Source of the DNA: a virus
IMG/VR virus record: IMGVR_UViG_3300030106_002269
Location: 1-30,403 of that record
Length of the DNA: 30,403 nucleotides
Reading direction: 5' to 3' (one strand)
Made by a program: the position numbers and the translations under genes. The notes under the pieces were generated by a model that worked only from the letters and a program-made list of their open reading frames with translations, did no database searches and had not been told where the DNA came from. Positions 1 to 8,492 of this stretch are shown piece by piece (position 1 is the stretch's first letter; every line of letters begins with the position of its first letter).

Positions 1-2
1 AT

Positions 3-2075
3 ACGCCTACTACTTCTGACATTGAAGCCTATGAGATAGCGCAGAATGTAACAGACAAAAGATTATTTGGTAGGGATGGAAGTAATAATATCTTTGAGTT
101 TGGTATTAATCCTACCTCTATATCAACGGGTGCTATTACGGCTACAGGTACAGTAACCGCTAATTCACAACTAGCTTCCTCAAATGCAGTATTAACAGGC
201 GGTTCAGTTAATAACATGGTCATAGGAGCCTCTACTGCTGCGGCTATCACTGGTACTTTGATTACTGCTAATACTAATTTTGCTGGAAATATCACTGGAA
301 ATGTGACCGGAAATGTAACGGGAAATATTACCGGAAATACAACCGGAGATTTAACGGGTAATGTCACTGCGGGTTCTGGTACAAGTACATTCAACAACCT
401 AGTTATTAACGGGACAGTAGACTTTAATACGGCTGTTCTGACTGACCTTGGAAGCCCAAGCAACTCAACAGACGCAGCCACTAAGGGGTATGTGGACACA
501 GAAATAACTAACCTAATAGGTGGCGCACCTGGAGCATTAGATACGCTTAATGAATTAGCTGCGGCCCTGAATGATGATGCTTCTTTTAACTCAACGATTA
601 CAACATCTATAGCAACTAAACTCCCTTTGGCTGGCGGTACTATGTCTGGTGCTATAGCGATGGGTAGCAACAAAGTCACAGGGCTAGACTCTGGCACTGC
701 ATCTGGTGATGCTGTCAACAAGGGTCAATTAGACACTATGCTACCTTTGGCTGGTGGGACAATGACAGGCAATATAGCTATAGGCTCGAATGTTATTACG
801 TCCAGTGCTAACCCTACAGACGATACGCATTTAGCTCGTAAGGCTTATGTTGATTCTCAATTAGGAAATGCTACAGCGGCAGCTTCTAGTGCTTCTGCTG
901 CTGCTACTTCAGCTACCAATGCAGCATCTTCGGCTACTGCGGCAGCTTCTAGCGCGACTTCAGCCGCTTCAAGTGCGACTTCTGCGGCTTCAAGCTTTGA
1001 TTCTTTTGATGATAGATACTTGGGGGCTAAGTCTTCTAATCCATCTACGGATAATGATGGAGATTCTTTATTAACTGGAGCGATCTACTGGAATACGTCA
1101 TCAAATGAGTTAAAAATTTATAATGGTTCAGCGTGGGTACAGGCTGCATTTACAAGTAGCGGTATATCAGATGTTGTTGCAGATACTACGCCACAATTAG
1201 GCGGTAGTCTTGATGTTAATGGGCAGGACATTGTTTCTGTATCAAATGGCAACATAACACTTACGCCTAATGGTACTGGTTTAGTTAGAATTGATAGCAA
1301 TGTTGATTTGCAGTCTGGAGAGATAGTTCTTAAAAACTCAGGCTCAGTATCAAATATCAAGTTTTATTGTGAATCAAGTAATGCACACTACACTCAGCTT
1401 CAATCTTCTGCACATAGCGAATACGCTGGTAATGTTACGTTAACACTTCCGGCTGCAACTGATACTTTAGTTGGAAAAGCAACAACAGATACTTTAACAA
1501 ACAAAACACTTACATCTCCTAAAATTAATGAAGATGTTGCTGTAACCTCCACTGCTACTGAAATTAATGTTTTGGATGGAATACCAGCAGGTTTGACGGC
1601 AACAGAATTAGGTTATGTTGATGGTGTAACTTCAGCTATACAAACTCAATTAGATGCTAAAGCAGCTTTAAGCAATCCTACATTGGCAGGACTTACTTTA
1701 TCTGCTGAACTAGCAGGTGCTGATAACACAGTAAGCAGGGTAAATCTAAAAGACTATGGTGAAGTAACAAATGCTTTAGGTAGCGTATCGGGCAGTACAA
1801 CCATTGATTTAACGGCTGGTAATTCTGTTACTGCGACTACTGGCGGTGCAATTACTTGGACGTTTAGTAACCCTACCGCTTCAGATGAATTGTGTGGATT
1901 TGTACTTAAATTAGTAAACGGAGGTAGTGCAACTCAGACATGGCCCGCAAGTGTAGATTGGCCTAGTGCAACTGCACCTACATTAACGACAAGCGGAACA
2001 GACGTATTGGTATTTATCACCTGTGATGGTGGTACGACTTATTACGGATTTACTGCTGGATTGGCTCTAGCATGA
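3..2075 (+). CDS. Tail fibre protein, 5' truncated by the window edge
   Basis: The reading frame is open to the first base, so the gene begins outside the window; the ATG at 216 is only an internal codon. The product is a fibrous virion protein expected to trimerise at the tail tip and contact the host surface. It starts with a tandem four-residue repeat of the form G-N-x-T (seven copies, 285-368). Next come two phage tail repeats of the LPLAGGTM(S/T)G type with DAATKGYVD and VNKGQLD linkers (about 470-850), then an Ala/Ser-rich stalk (about 874-1000). Further on are a YWNTSSNELKIYNGSAWV segment and a DTLTNKTLTSPKIN element, both common in phage fibres. The C-terminal 80 residues form a beta-rich tip ending in GFTAGLALA. 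Its stop overlaps the next start (ATGA). Fibre identity is secure; receptor and fold are unknown. Confidence 0.9.
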   Translation, partial: TPTTSDIEAYEIAQNVTDKRLFGRDGSNNIFEFGINPTSISTGAITATGTVTANSQLASSNAVLTGGSVNNMVIGASTAAAITGTLITANTNFAGNITGNVTGNVTGNITGNTTGDLTGNVTAGSGTSTFNNLVINGTVDFNTAVLTDLGSPSNSTDAATKGYVDTEITNLIGGAPGALDTLNELAAALNDDASFNSTITTSIATKLPLAGGTMSGAIAMGSNKVTGLDSGTASGDAVNKGQLDTMLPLAGGTMTGNIAIGSNVITSSANPTDDTHLARKAYVDSQLGNATAAASSASAAATSATNAASSATAAASSATSAASSATSAASSFDSFDDRYLGAKSSNPSTDNDGDSLLTGAIYWNTSSNELKIYNGSAWVQAAFTSSGISDVVADTTPQLGGSLDVNGQDIVSVSNGNITLTPNGTGLVRIDSNVDLQSGEIVLKNSGSVSNIKFYCESSNAHYTQLQSSAHSEYAGNVTLTLPAATDTLVGKATTDTLTNKTLTSPKINEDVAVTSTATEINVLDGIPAGLTATELGYVDGVTSAIQTQLDAKAALSNPTLAGLTLSAELAGADNTVSRVNLKDYGEVTNALGSVSGSTTIDLTAGNSVTATTGGAITWTFSNPTASDELCGFVLKLVNGGSATQTWPASVDWPSATAPTLTTSGTDVLVFITCDGGTTYYGFTAGLALA
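285..368 (+). repeat. Seven in-frame 12-base repeats encoding G-N-x-T
   Basis: Seven contiguous 12-base units of the pattern GGAAATNNNACN are visible. They encode GNIT, GNVT, GNVT, GNIT, GNTT, GDLT and GNVT. The third codon of each unit varies most. Copy-number change here would lengthen or shorten the fibre shaft without shifting the frame. Confidence 0.9.
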
Positions 2076-4027
2076 CCAATATAAGAAACGCTCTTATGCA
2101 AGCTGCGGGAACTGCTGCTAGTGGTGACCCAGTTTATGTGGAAGATGTGTTTGCTACCCATTTAAGGGTTGGTACAGGTAGCACTACAAGTAATATAGAT
2201 GTTGGTATTGATTTATCTGATAAAGGCGGTTTGGTTTGGACTAAAGATAGAAATTGGGGTAATGGTCAGCACGTATTGTCGGATACTGTAAGAGGTATAA
2301 ATGATAAAGGTTTAAATAGTGCTAGTGATGCAGCAGAAACCAGCGTCGAACATTTAAATAGTGTTTCATCTACAGGTTACGCTTTAAAAGCAGGATTCTA
2401 CACCAATCATTATTCAGGATATGAATTTGTAGATTGGGTATTTGCCAAACAAAAAGGATTTTTTGATGTTGTTACTTATACAGGGAATGGAAGTGGCGAT
2501 CAAACTATATCTCATAATTTAGGCAGCACACCTGGTTTTATTGCAGTTAAAGCTACCAACGCTGCTAGTTCTTGGCGTGTTTTTCATACGGGAACAGGTA
2601 ATACTAAATTTGGTTATTTAAATTCTAATAGTGATATAAGTGCTATGGCAGATTTAAATTGGAATGCAACTAGCACAACTTTTGTTGCTGATAGTCAGAT
2701 ATCTCTCAATACTAATGGTAGAACTTATGTAGCATATCTTTGGGCAAGTGGCACTGATTCAGCCTCTCAAATCTTTGGTGAAGATGGTGATGAAGCGATT
2801 ATAAAGTGTGGCAGTTATACGGCAGATTCTTCTAATGCTTATGCTGTTAATCTGGGATTTGAACCACAATGGTTGATGATAAAGAGAAGTAGCGGAACTG
2901 GAGATTGGGAAATCCTAGATAATATGCGCGGTGTTACATATCAACCAGCAGACGGACAGTTTTTAGAAGCTAATAATTCTAACGCTGAATTTAATGATTA
3001 TGGAGCATATATTACTTCAACAGGTTTTGTTGGCTCAAATCAGTCTGGGGCAAATGGAGCTAGTTATGTCTACATAGCAATACGCCGTGGTCCAATGAAA
3101 GAACCTTCAGCGGGTACGGATGTTTTTCAATCTCAAACGTACACAGGTGATGGTTCAACAAGAGTGTTTGATCTTAATATTACACCTGATTGGGTCATAA
3201 ACACTCCAAGAAATATTTCAGGAGATGCAAGGGCTTCAAATGCTAGGATCACAGGTAGCGGTCAAGAAATTTATACAAACGGTGACCAAGGAATTTATAG
3301 TGCGGGTTCTGCCGGAATGCAGTTTGATTATAACAAACAAATTGAAGTTCAATCCTACAGAGATACTAATACTGAGCCTTATGTAAATTGGCTTTTTCAG
3401 AGATTTCCAAAAGTATTCGATGTGGTTGTCTATGAAGGAAATGGTAATAACTCCCCATTTAGACAAATTACTCACAATTTAGGGGTAGCTCCTGAATTAG
3501 TAATTATAAAAAATCTAGATACTAATACACACTGGGGAGTTGGCATGAATACTGGCAACTCTGATGTTGACGGCAGAGTAGTTTATTTACATCTTAATGG
3601 AGCATACAACGGAGATGGACTAACGACTTCTGCAACAACTGTTACCCTTGAGGGATTTGGGGGAACAAGCCAAATCAATACTAATGGTGAGGCACACATT
3701 ATGTTGATGTTTGCTTCATTAACAGGAATATCAAAAGTCGGAGCTTATGTTGGTACAGGTAATGATTTAAATGTCACAGATTTAGGTGCTGCTGCTAGAT
3801 TTGTATTAATCAAAAGAACTGATGCTAGTGGTGATTGGTATACTTATGATTCTACAAGAGGAATTGTAGCAGGGAATGACCCTTATTTATTTTTAAATGA
3901 TAATGCTGTTGAAGTTACCAATACTGATTACATAGACTCACATTCATCTGGTTTCACAATAACTTCTTCTGCTCCTGCTGGTTTAAATGCAAGCGGTGGA
4001 AAATATTTATATTTAGCTTTTGCGTAG
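2072..4027 (+). CDS. Large beta-rich virion protein, probable fibre or receptor-binding protein
   Basis: This 651-residue protein follows the fibre gene with a 4-base ATGA overlap. An N-terminal region (about 1-125) contains GLVWTKDRN and YEFVDWVFAKQKGFFDVV. After it come about five degenerate copies of an 80-110 residue unit with the pattern aromatic-V-x-Y-x-G-x-G ... I-x-H-N-L-G-x-x-P-x-(F/L)-(I/V)-x-(I/V)-K. Examples are TYTGNGSGDQTISHNLGSTP, VYEGNGNNSPFRQITHNLG and AYVGTGNDLNVTDLG. This resembles a domain widespread in marine phage structural proteins (DUF7483 type, from memory). The repeats suggest a string of beta-sandwich modules on the tail. No enzymatic motif is seen. A virion role is likely; receptor binding is an inference from position. 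Confidence 0.75.
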   Translation: MTNIRNALMQAAGTAASGDPVYVEDVFATHLRVGTGSTTSNIDVGIDLSDKGGLVWTKDRNWGNGQHVLSDTVRGINDKGLNSASDAAETSVEHLNSVSSTGYALKAGFYTNHYSGYEFVDWVFAKQKGFFDVVTYTGNGSGDQTISHNLGSTPGFIAVKATNAASSWRVFHTGTGNTKFGYLNSNSDISAMADLNWNATSTTFVADSQISLNTNGRTYVAYLWASGTDSASQIFGEDGDEAIIKCGSYTADSSNAYAVNLGFEPQWLMIKRSSGTGDWEILDNMRGVTYQPADGQFLEANNSNAEFNDYGAYITSTGFVGSNQSGANGASYVYIAIRRGPMKEPSAGTDVFQSQTYTGDGSTRVFDLNITPDWVINTPRNISGDARASNARITGSGQEIYTNGDQGIYSAGSAGMQFDYNKQIEVQSYRDTNTEPYVNWLFQRFPKVFDVVVYEGNGNNSPFRQITHNLGVAPELVIIKNLDTNTHWGVGMNTGNSDVDGRVVYLHLNGAYNGDGLTTSATTVTLEGFGGTSQINTNGEAHIMLMFASLTGISKVGAYVGTGNDLNVTDLGAAARFVLIKRTDASGDWYTYDSTRGIVAGNDPYLFLNDNAVEVTNTDYIDSHSSGFTITSSAPAGLNASGGKYLYLAFA

Positions 4028-4036
4028 GATAAAACA

Positions 4037-4540
4037 ATGAGCGAATACAGACTTAAATCAGACGGAAGCGTAAAAACTAAAAGTCAAGTTGTTGCGCTAT
4101 TCCCTAATACTTCTATTCCTAAGATATGGACTGACCAGGTTTGTGAGGATTTAGGCATAGACGTGGTTTTTGAGACTCCAAAGCCTACAAGCTCTGAGGC
4201 TTACAAGCATTATGTCAGAAATGGTATTGAGCAAAACGACAATAACCAGTGGGTACAGGCTTGGGTCGAACAAGATATGTTTGCTGATACAACTATTGAT
4301 GGTGTAACTACGACTAAGGCAGAACATGAAGCAGCGTATCAGGCTGGGTTAGATGCTAAAGCTGCTGCGGCAGTAAGGTATCAACGTGATGGCTTATTAG
4401 CTGAAACAGACTTCTATGCCTTGTCTGATGTTACTATGTCAGAAGATATGACTACTTACAGGCAAGCATTAAGGGATATTACTGCACACAGTAATTTTCC
4501 CCATAATTTAACTGATGATGATTGGCCCGAAAAGCCATGA
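4037..4540 (+). CDS. Phage tail-assembly-chaperone-like protein
   Basis: The protein has 167 residues. The last third (RYQRDGLLAETDFYALSDVT, then MTTYRQALRDITAHSNFPHN and a DDWPEKP end) fits the Phage_tail_APC family (PF16778), whose signature is R-x-x-R-D-x-L-L-x-x-T-D followed by YRQ-x-LRD-(I/L) and a WP-x-x-P tail. In many podoviruses and siphoviruses this small domain follows fibre genes and is thought to assist fibre assembly. The N-terminal 110 residues (YRLKSDGSVKTKSQVVALFP onward) are a variable front domain. A weak AGGAT precedes the ATG. Confidence 0.75.
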   Translation: MSEYRLKSDGSVKTKSQVVALFPNTSIPKIWTDQVCEDLGIDVVFETPKPTSSEAYKHYVRNGIEQNDNNQWVQAWVEQDMFADTTIDGVTTTKAEHEAAYQAGLDAKAAAAVRYQRDGLLAETDFYALSDVTMSEDMTTYRQALRDITAHSNFPHNLTDDDWPEKP

Positions 4541-4543
4541 GTT

Positions 4544-4738
4544 ATGGTTTTATTTATATTAATAGTGAGTATAGGAGGACAAGACGTTTCACGATCATGT
4601 GAGCAAGCCTTGTGTTTTAAGGACATTGATCGGTGTTTATATTTTGCTGAACGAATAAACCAACAGCCTAACGCTCCTGAAATGAAAGCGTATTGTAGGC
4701 ATATAAACGCAGATGAAGAGTCTAGGTGGTATAAATGA
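4544..4738 (+). CDS. Small Cys-containing hypothetical protein
   Basis: This 64-residue protein starts three bases after the preceding stop and overlaps the next gene by ATGA. Residues 1-10 are hydrophobic (MVLFILIVSI) and could be a short export or membrane signal. The rest carries four cysteines (C19, C24, C31 and one near residue 50) that could form disulfides if exported. I do not recognise a family. Its placement near lipase, lipoprotein and holin genes is compatible with an envelope role, but that is only inference. Confidence 0.6.
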   Translation: MVLFILIVSIGGQDVSRSCEQALCFKDIDRCLYFAERINQQPNAPEMKAYCRHINADEESRWYK

Positions 4739-5235
4739 TTGGTGAAGCATTATTAGCAATAAAGGCGTTAGATAGCGCGTTTGTGGTTGTTAAAACAGCT
4801 ATTGCTAAAAAGAAAGAAGTAGAAGATATGGCAAGTGAGGTCGGTAAATTCTTCACAGCCAAAAAGAAAGTAGAAGAACATATTAGAAAAGCTAGGGATG
4901 CTGGTAGTGATGATTTGTTAGCAGGTTCGGCTTTGGAAGAAGCTATTACAATAGACCAGCAAGAAGAACGTATAGAAAAAATGATGGAAAAAATACGCGA
5001 TCATTATATGCGTAAAGGACAAACCCACAGATGGGGTAAGATTAAGGCTGAAGCGGCTAAGATTGAAAAGAAGCGTGAGATAAAGCGCAAAGCAAATGCA
5101 GCCGCTAGGGTGGCAGCCAAGAAAGAAGAACAGATTTTAATAGAACAACTAGCAAAGTTGGTATTGGGATTGGTTGTAACTGTAATAATAATAGCTGGCG
5201 TAACGTTTTTAATTGTTGGAATGGGAGTTGAATAG
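4735..5235 (+). CDS. Coiled-coil protein with C-terminal membrane helix
   Basis: The 166-residue protein is Lys/Glu/Ala-rich and predicted helical from about 15 to 140, with charged heptad-like stretches. It ends in one strong transmembrane segment (LVLGLVVTVIIIAGVTFLIV, about 143-162). Such C-tail-anchored helical proteins are frequent in the lysis or tail-adjacent region of podovirus genomes. I cannot assign a family. The gene is coupled to both neighbours: ATGA overlap upstream and a TAGTG overlap with the GTG start of the lipase. Confidence 0.7.
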   Translation: MIGEALLAIKALDSAFVVVKTAIAKKKEVEDMASEVGKFFTAKKKVEEHIRKARDAGSDDLLAGSALEEAITIDQQEERIEKMMEKIRDHYMRKGQTHRWGKIKAEAAKIEKKREIKRKANAAARVAAKKEEQILIEQLAKLVLGLVVTVIIIAGVTFLIVGMGVE

Positions 5236-5972
5236 TGAAGTTAGACCCTGTTTTGCTAAATATGGCTTGCTCTTGGAGCATGAAAGCTTACAGAGAGTTT
5301 GTAGAAGATACTACAAAGATAGAGTCTAAATGGACTTCAACTACTGTTTTTATTGCAAAGCGTAAGACTATAGACGTAATAGCCTTCAGAGGCACTGAGC
5401 AGAAGCTAGATTGGCTTACAGACGCACTGGTAGTACCAGTACCCTATGCAGGAAGAATGTGTCATGGCGGCTTTACACTGGCTCACAAGTCTATATGGAA
5501 GAAGGTTCTCAAATATATAGATTTTGATAAGCGTACATTGATTTGCGGTCATTCTTTAGGTGGCGCATTGGCTGAATTGTCTGCTGCAAAGCTATGGAAG
5601 AAACACAACAATTTGAATGTAATTACTTTTGGCAAGCCAAATACGTTTTTTAAAGGGTTTAAACGGCCTATGACTACATTGGATAACCAGATATCCTGCG
5701 TACAAGGGTCTGATTTGGTGGCTAGAATACCTAAGTTTTGCTATGGACCGTCTAAGTCACAGACAATGTTGTACTTTGCCAACAATGGTGTGGACTTTGT
5801 AAACCCTGACAAACTTACCAGGGATGAGGATAGACGTATATCAGACGCTATATCAGATCATTTTATGGAAGGGTATAAGGATAGATTAGAAAAGTTTTTG
5901 AAAAGCCAAAAGCCTAGTAAAGAAGATATTGATGAACTTAATGAAATCGCTGACGAGGTGGAAAATGCTTAG
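5235..5972 (+). CDS. Class 3 lipase-like alpha/beta hydrolase
   Basis: This is a 245-residue member of the Lipase_3 (PF01764) family. The nucleophile elbow GHSLGGALAELSAAKLW places catalytic Ser107. Asp160 in QGSDLVARIP and His209 in ISDHFMEGY complete a plausible triad in the normal order. The oxyanion-side motif VIAFRGTEQKLDW with DWLTDA at 59-63 is also typical. No signal peptide is seen. It starts with GTG overlapping the upstream stop (TAGTG). Its neighbours (tail proteins, lipoprotein, holin) suggest action on the host envelope at lysis or at infection. The substrate (phospholipid or glycerolipid) cannot be told from sequence. Confidence 0.87.
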   Translation: MKLDPVLLNMACSWSMKAYREFVEDTTKIESKWTSTTVFIAKRKTIDVIAFRGTEQKLDWLTDALVVPVPYAGRMCHGGFTLAHKSIWKKVLKYIDFDKRTLICGHSLGGALAELSAAKLWKKHNNLNVITFGKPNTFFKGFKRPMTTLDNQISCVQGSDLVARIPKFCYGPSKSQTMLYFANNGVDFVNPDKLTRDEDRRISDAISDHFMEGYKDRLEKFLKSQKPSKEDIDELNEIADEVENA

Positions 5973-6174
5973 AATTGCTGCGCTGTGTGTGCTAATGACC
6001 GGATGTACTGTTTCGGAAGAAATGATAGCCAACAAAGAACTGTATTGTTCTGGGGTGTACAAAGGCATTAGGTCTGTAGGGCGCGTAGCTACTGAGGTTA
6101 CTACAGGTGTAGCGATACCGGACGTCTGCGATACGATAGATAAAATCGTGGAGGAAGACGCTGAGGGAAAGTAA
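5965..6174 (+). CDS. Small lipoprotein
   Basis: The start is set at the ATG at 5965, 4 bases after GAGGTG, giving 69 residues (MLRIAALCVLMTGCTVSEEM). Earlier in-frame ATGs would extend it inside the lipase gene and spoil the signal peptide. A short hydrophobic core ends in the lipobox LMTGC, so Cys14 should be lipidated after signal peptidase II cleavage. The mature part has two more cysteines. It overlaps the end of the lipase gene by 8 bases and precedes the holin. It could be an outer-membrane lysis accessory protein (o-spanin-like), but it lacks the Pro-rich composition of Rz1, so that remains speculative. Confidence 0.72.
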   Translation: MLRIAALCVLMTGCTVSEEMIANKELYCSGVYKGIRSVGRVATEVTTGVAIPDVCDTIDKIVEEDAEGK

Positions 6175-6217
6175 TTAGGAATGTTGAGGCACTGATAAAG
6201 GTGTATTTGCTGACAAG

Positions 6218-6691
6218 ATGAAATTAGGCGGGTTATTAAAATCGTTAGCCCCAACCATAGCTAGTGCTGCGGGTGGGCCAATGGCAGGAATGGCGGTCAA
6301 GATGGCTGCCAAGAAGTTAGGACTTCCTGATACAGCAACGGCTAATGAGATAGAAGACCTTATTGAGCGTGAACCTGATAAGGCGGTAATGGTAAGGGAA
6401 GCGGATAAAGATTTTAAGAATCGTATTCGTGAAATGGAAATAGACTTAGAAAGTTTTAAGACTGAAGTAGAAGACAGAAAGGATGCTAGGGAAAACTTTG
6501 CAACTGATTGGACTCCAAAGGTTTTTTCAGTTTTAACCCTTTTATTGTATGGTGCGTTTGTAATGATTGTTACGTTAATGCCACATGACCAGAATGATGA
6601 AACCATAATTAGCTTGGTGTTAGGTCAGCTATCGGGGATTCTTGGTACGGCTGCGGCATTTTTCTATGGTAGTTCAAGTGGGAAGAAATAA
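6218..6691 (+). CDS. Holin, three-TM GTA-holin family
   Basis: The 157-residue protein begins with a Gly/Ala-rich amphipathic or membrane-prone segment (5-33) and continues with a charged helix (45-97). It ends with two clear transmembrane helices: about 101-121 (KVFSVLTLLLYGAFVMIVTL) and 130-150 (ending GTAAAFFYGSS). The layout DRKDARENFATDWTPKVF plus a terminal FFYGSS-GKK tail fits the GTA_holin_3TM family (PF11351). A holin permeabilises the inner membrane to time release of the endolysin, here encoded far away at 25740. There is a 43-base gap after the lipoprotein gene, and the stop overlaps the next ATG by one base. Confidence 0.82.
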   Translation: MKLGGLLKSLAPTIASAAGGPMAGMAVKMAAKKLGLPDTATANEIEDLIEREPDKAVMVREADKDFKNRIREMEIDLESFKTEVEDRKDARENFATDWTPKVFSVLTLLLYGAFVMIVTLMPHDQNDETIISLVLGQLSGILGTAAAFFYGSSSGKK

Positions 6692-7848
6692 TGGCTGATC
6701 CAGTTACAGCATCAATAGCGCAAGCCGCACTAAGTGGAGTTGGCAATTTTATAAAAAATGATTTAATTGATCGTATTTTTGGATCAATTTTTGGCGGTGG
6801 AGGTTCAGACCTGCCGCCTTTAACGCCTGAACAACAAGCTGCTTTAGAGGTTGGTAATGCTTTAAATATGGCTCAAGGTGATTTGTATGGTGATGGTCAA
6901 AATGAAGGATTTTTAGAAATAGTTGGGCCAACTTTTGAAGAGGCAGTTAGAAAGGTCCAAGCCCTTGATGACTCAGAAGAAAAAACAGACTTATTAAGTG
7001 TATTAGCAAATAACGCACCTTATGATTTTACTGATTTAACGCCAGCAAGTATCACTAATTTAGAAGAAGATGATTTATCTAATCCTTTACTTGGTCCAAA
7101 TCCTTTACTTGTTGAACAAGCAGCTAATACAGGGCCAAAACCTCTTGATGAGTTAAGCCCTGAAGAAATAATGGAAGTTTATAAAGATAAAAAAATAGAT
7201 GATTTAATCAAAGATTTTCCAACAGATGAAGGTGGGCAATATCCTTTTGAGTTTGTGCGATCTATCTTGATTAACTCAGCAAATGAAGGTGATAAAAACG
7301 CTGCACAAATTTTAATGAATAGCGGTGTCCCTATAGCTGGCCCTGAAGGTGCATTTGATGGTGATGGCCCTGCTGCGGGTACTGGTGATCCTGCTGCTAG
7401 TGGTGCAGAAGGTACTGGCACACCTACTGGTGGTACACCTCAAGGTCAAACAGGTACACCTCAAGGAGAAACGAACACACCTCAAGGTAGTGCACCTATA
7501 CCTCAAGGCGGTACACCTCAAGGTGGCACTACACCCACTACACCCACTAATCCACCTGTAGATCCACCTGTAGATCCACCTGTAGATCCACCTGTAGTTC
7601 CGCCAGTTGTTCCGCCTGTAGATACAGGTGATGTAACTATAGACGATCAACCTCCAGGATTATTAAACATTCCTACTACTGTACCCCAGCAGCCTGAAAA
7701 GAAAGCAGGGATGATAATGCAAATATCTCAGTCTGCTCCTATCGTTGAGACTGTTTTTGATGACATATTGTTTGAACCAAAATTTACAAGATTAGATAAC
7801 ATTCCAGATTTTAATTTGCCTAGCGGATTATTGAGGACATTAGTATGA
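6691..7848 (+). CDS. Low-complexity Pro/Gly/Thr-rich hypothetical protein
   Basis: This 385-residue protein has three parts. The N-terminal half (1-215) is acidic and probably helical, with a Gly-rich segment (FGSIFGGGGSD) and SPEEIMEVYKDKK. A middle linker (about 216-315) is built of T-P-Q-G repeats followed by six PPV(D/V) repeats. A short conserved-looking C-terminus (AGMIMQISQSAPIV onward) closes it. The long flexible linker suggests a virion or tail-associated protein, as does its position between holin and adaptor. No family is recognised. It overlaps the adaptor gene by ATGA. Confidence 0.65.
   Translation: MADPVTASIAQAALSGVGNFIKNDLIDRIFGSIFGGGGSDLPPLTPEQQAALEVGNALNMAQGDLYGDGQNEGFLEIVGPTFEEAVRKVQALDDSEEKTDLLSVLANNAPYDFTDLTPASITNLEEDDLSNPLLGPNPLLVEQAANTGPKPLDELSPEEIMEVYKDKKIDDLIKDFPTDEGGQYPFEFVRSILINSANEGDKNAAQILMNSGVPIAGPEGAFDGDGPAAGTGDPAASGAEGTGTPTGGTPQGQTGTPQGETNTPQGSAPIPQGGTPQGGTTPTTPTNPPVDPPVDPPVDPPVVPPVVPPVDTGDVTIDDQPPGLLNIPTTVPQQPEKKAGMIMQISQSAPIVETVFDDILFEPKFTRLDNIPDFNLPSGLLRTLV
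7552..7623 (+). repeat. Six tandem 12-base repeats encoding P-P-V-(D/V)
   Basis: Units of CCACCTGTAGAT and its variants are repeated head to tail six times in frame: four near-identical copies (7552-7599), then two diverged ones with CCG codons. About 25-125 bases upstream, five dispersed copies of a CCTCAAGG core encode P-Q-G. Both tracts lie in the linker of the surrounding gene and are candidate slippage sites. Confidence 0.9.
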
Positions 7849-8492
7849 CGTATATAGATTTGATAAATAATGTTCTGCGAAGGTTGCGAGAAGACACTGT
7901 AGATACTGCAAATGGTACAGATTATTCTGCTTTGATAGGCGATTTAGTTAATGACGCTAAAAAAATAGTAGAAAATTCATTTGATTGGACGGCTTTGCGG
8001 GACTCAATAACACTAACAACAACTAGCGGAACAAGTGAATATTCACTAACAGGTAGCGGAGATCAGGCAGTCGTTAAGGACGTAATGAATACGACAGGCC
8101 AGAAGTTTATGTACCTGCGTAGTAAGTCCTACTTCAACAATGTTTACTACAATACGGCTGTAGTCGCTGGAAGCCCTGATTACTATACGTTTATAGGCAA
8201 AGACACTAGCGGTGACCTGAAGGTTAAACTATACCCACAGCCTAACGATAGTTATAACTTACGCTTTGACGTAGTAGTTCCACAGGCTGATTTGTCTTCT
8301 GACAGTACAGCTTTGTCAGTACCCTCTAACCCTGTCATACAGTTAGCGTTTGCTATGGCATTAAGGGAAAGGGGTGAAACTGGCGGTCAGTCGGCTGCTG
8401 AACAGTTTGCGGTTGCTTCAACTGCCCTGTCTGATGCAGTAGCTTTTGACGCTAACAAGTATCCTTCTGAGATAACATTTATGGTGAACTAA
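7845..8492 (+). CDS. Head-tail adaptor (SU10-adaptor / tail-tube A-like)
   Basis: This 215-residue protein starts MTYIDLINNVLRRLREDTVD. It has LVNDAKKIVENSFDWTALRD near 33-52 and a predicted beta region, and ends with a helical tail containing QLAFAMALRERGETGGQSAA. The short acidic N-terminal helix, the V-x-(D/N)-A-x-x-x-V-(E/L)-x-x-x-x-W motif and the ALRERGE segment fit the podovirus adaptor family (phage SU10 adaptor, analogous to P22 gp4 and T7 gp11). Its job is to form the ring under the portal that holds the tail. The nozzle gene follows with a one-base overlap, the usual order. Confidence 0.75.
   Translation: MTYIDLINNVLRRLREDTVDTANGTDYSALIGDLVNDAKKIVENSFDWTALRDSITLTTTSGTSEYSLTGSGDQAVVKDVMNTTGQKFMYLRSKSYFNNVYYNTAVVAGSPDYYTFIGKDTSGDLKVKLYPQPNDSYNLRFDVVVPQADLSSDSTALSVPSNPVIQLAFAMALRERGETGGQSAAEQFAVASTALSDAVAFDANKYPSEITFMVN

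Noticed and set aside
29-721. Long minus-strand open frame opposite the fibre gene (230 codons)
   Set aside because: It is a shadow of the repetitive Thr/Gly/Ala-rich fibre sequence, with no ribosome binding site and a low-complexity V/P/A translation.
7312-7650. Minus-strand frame rich in Cys, Trp and Arg opposite the PPVD repeats
   Set aside because: A mirror of the 12-base tandem repeats in the real gene; no start signal and unnatural composition.
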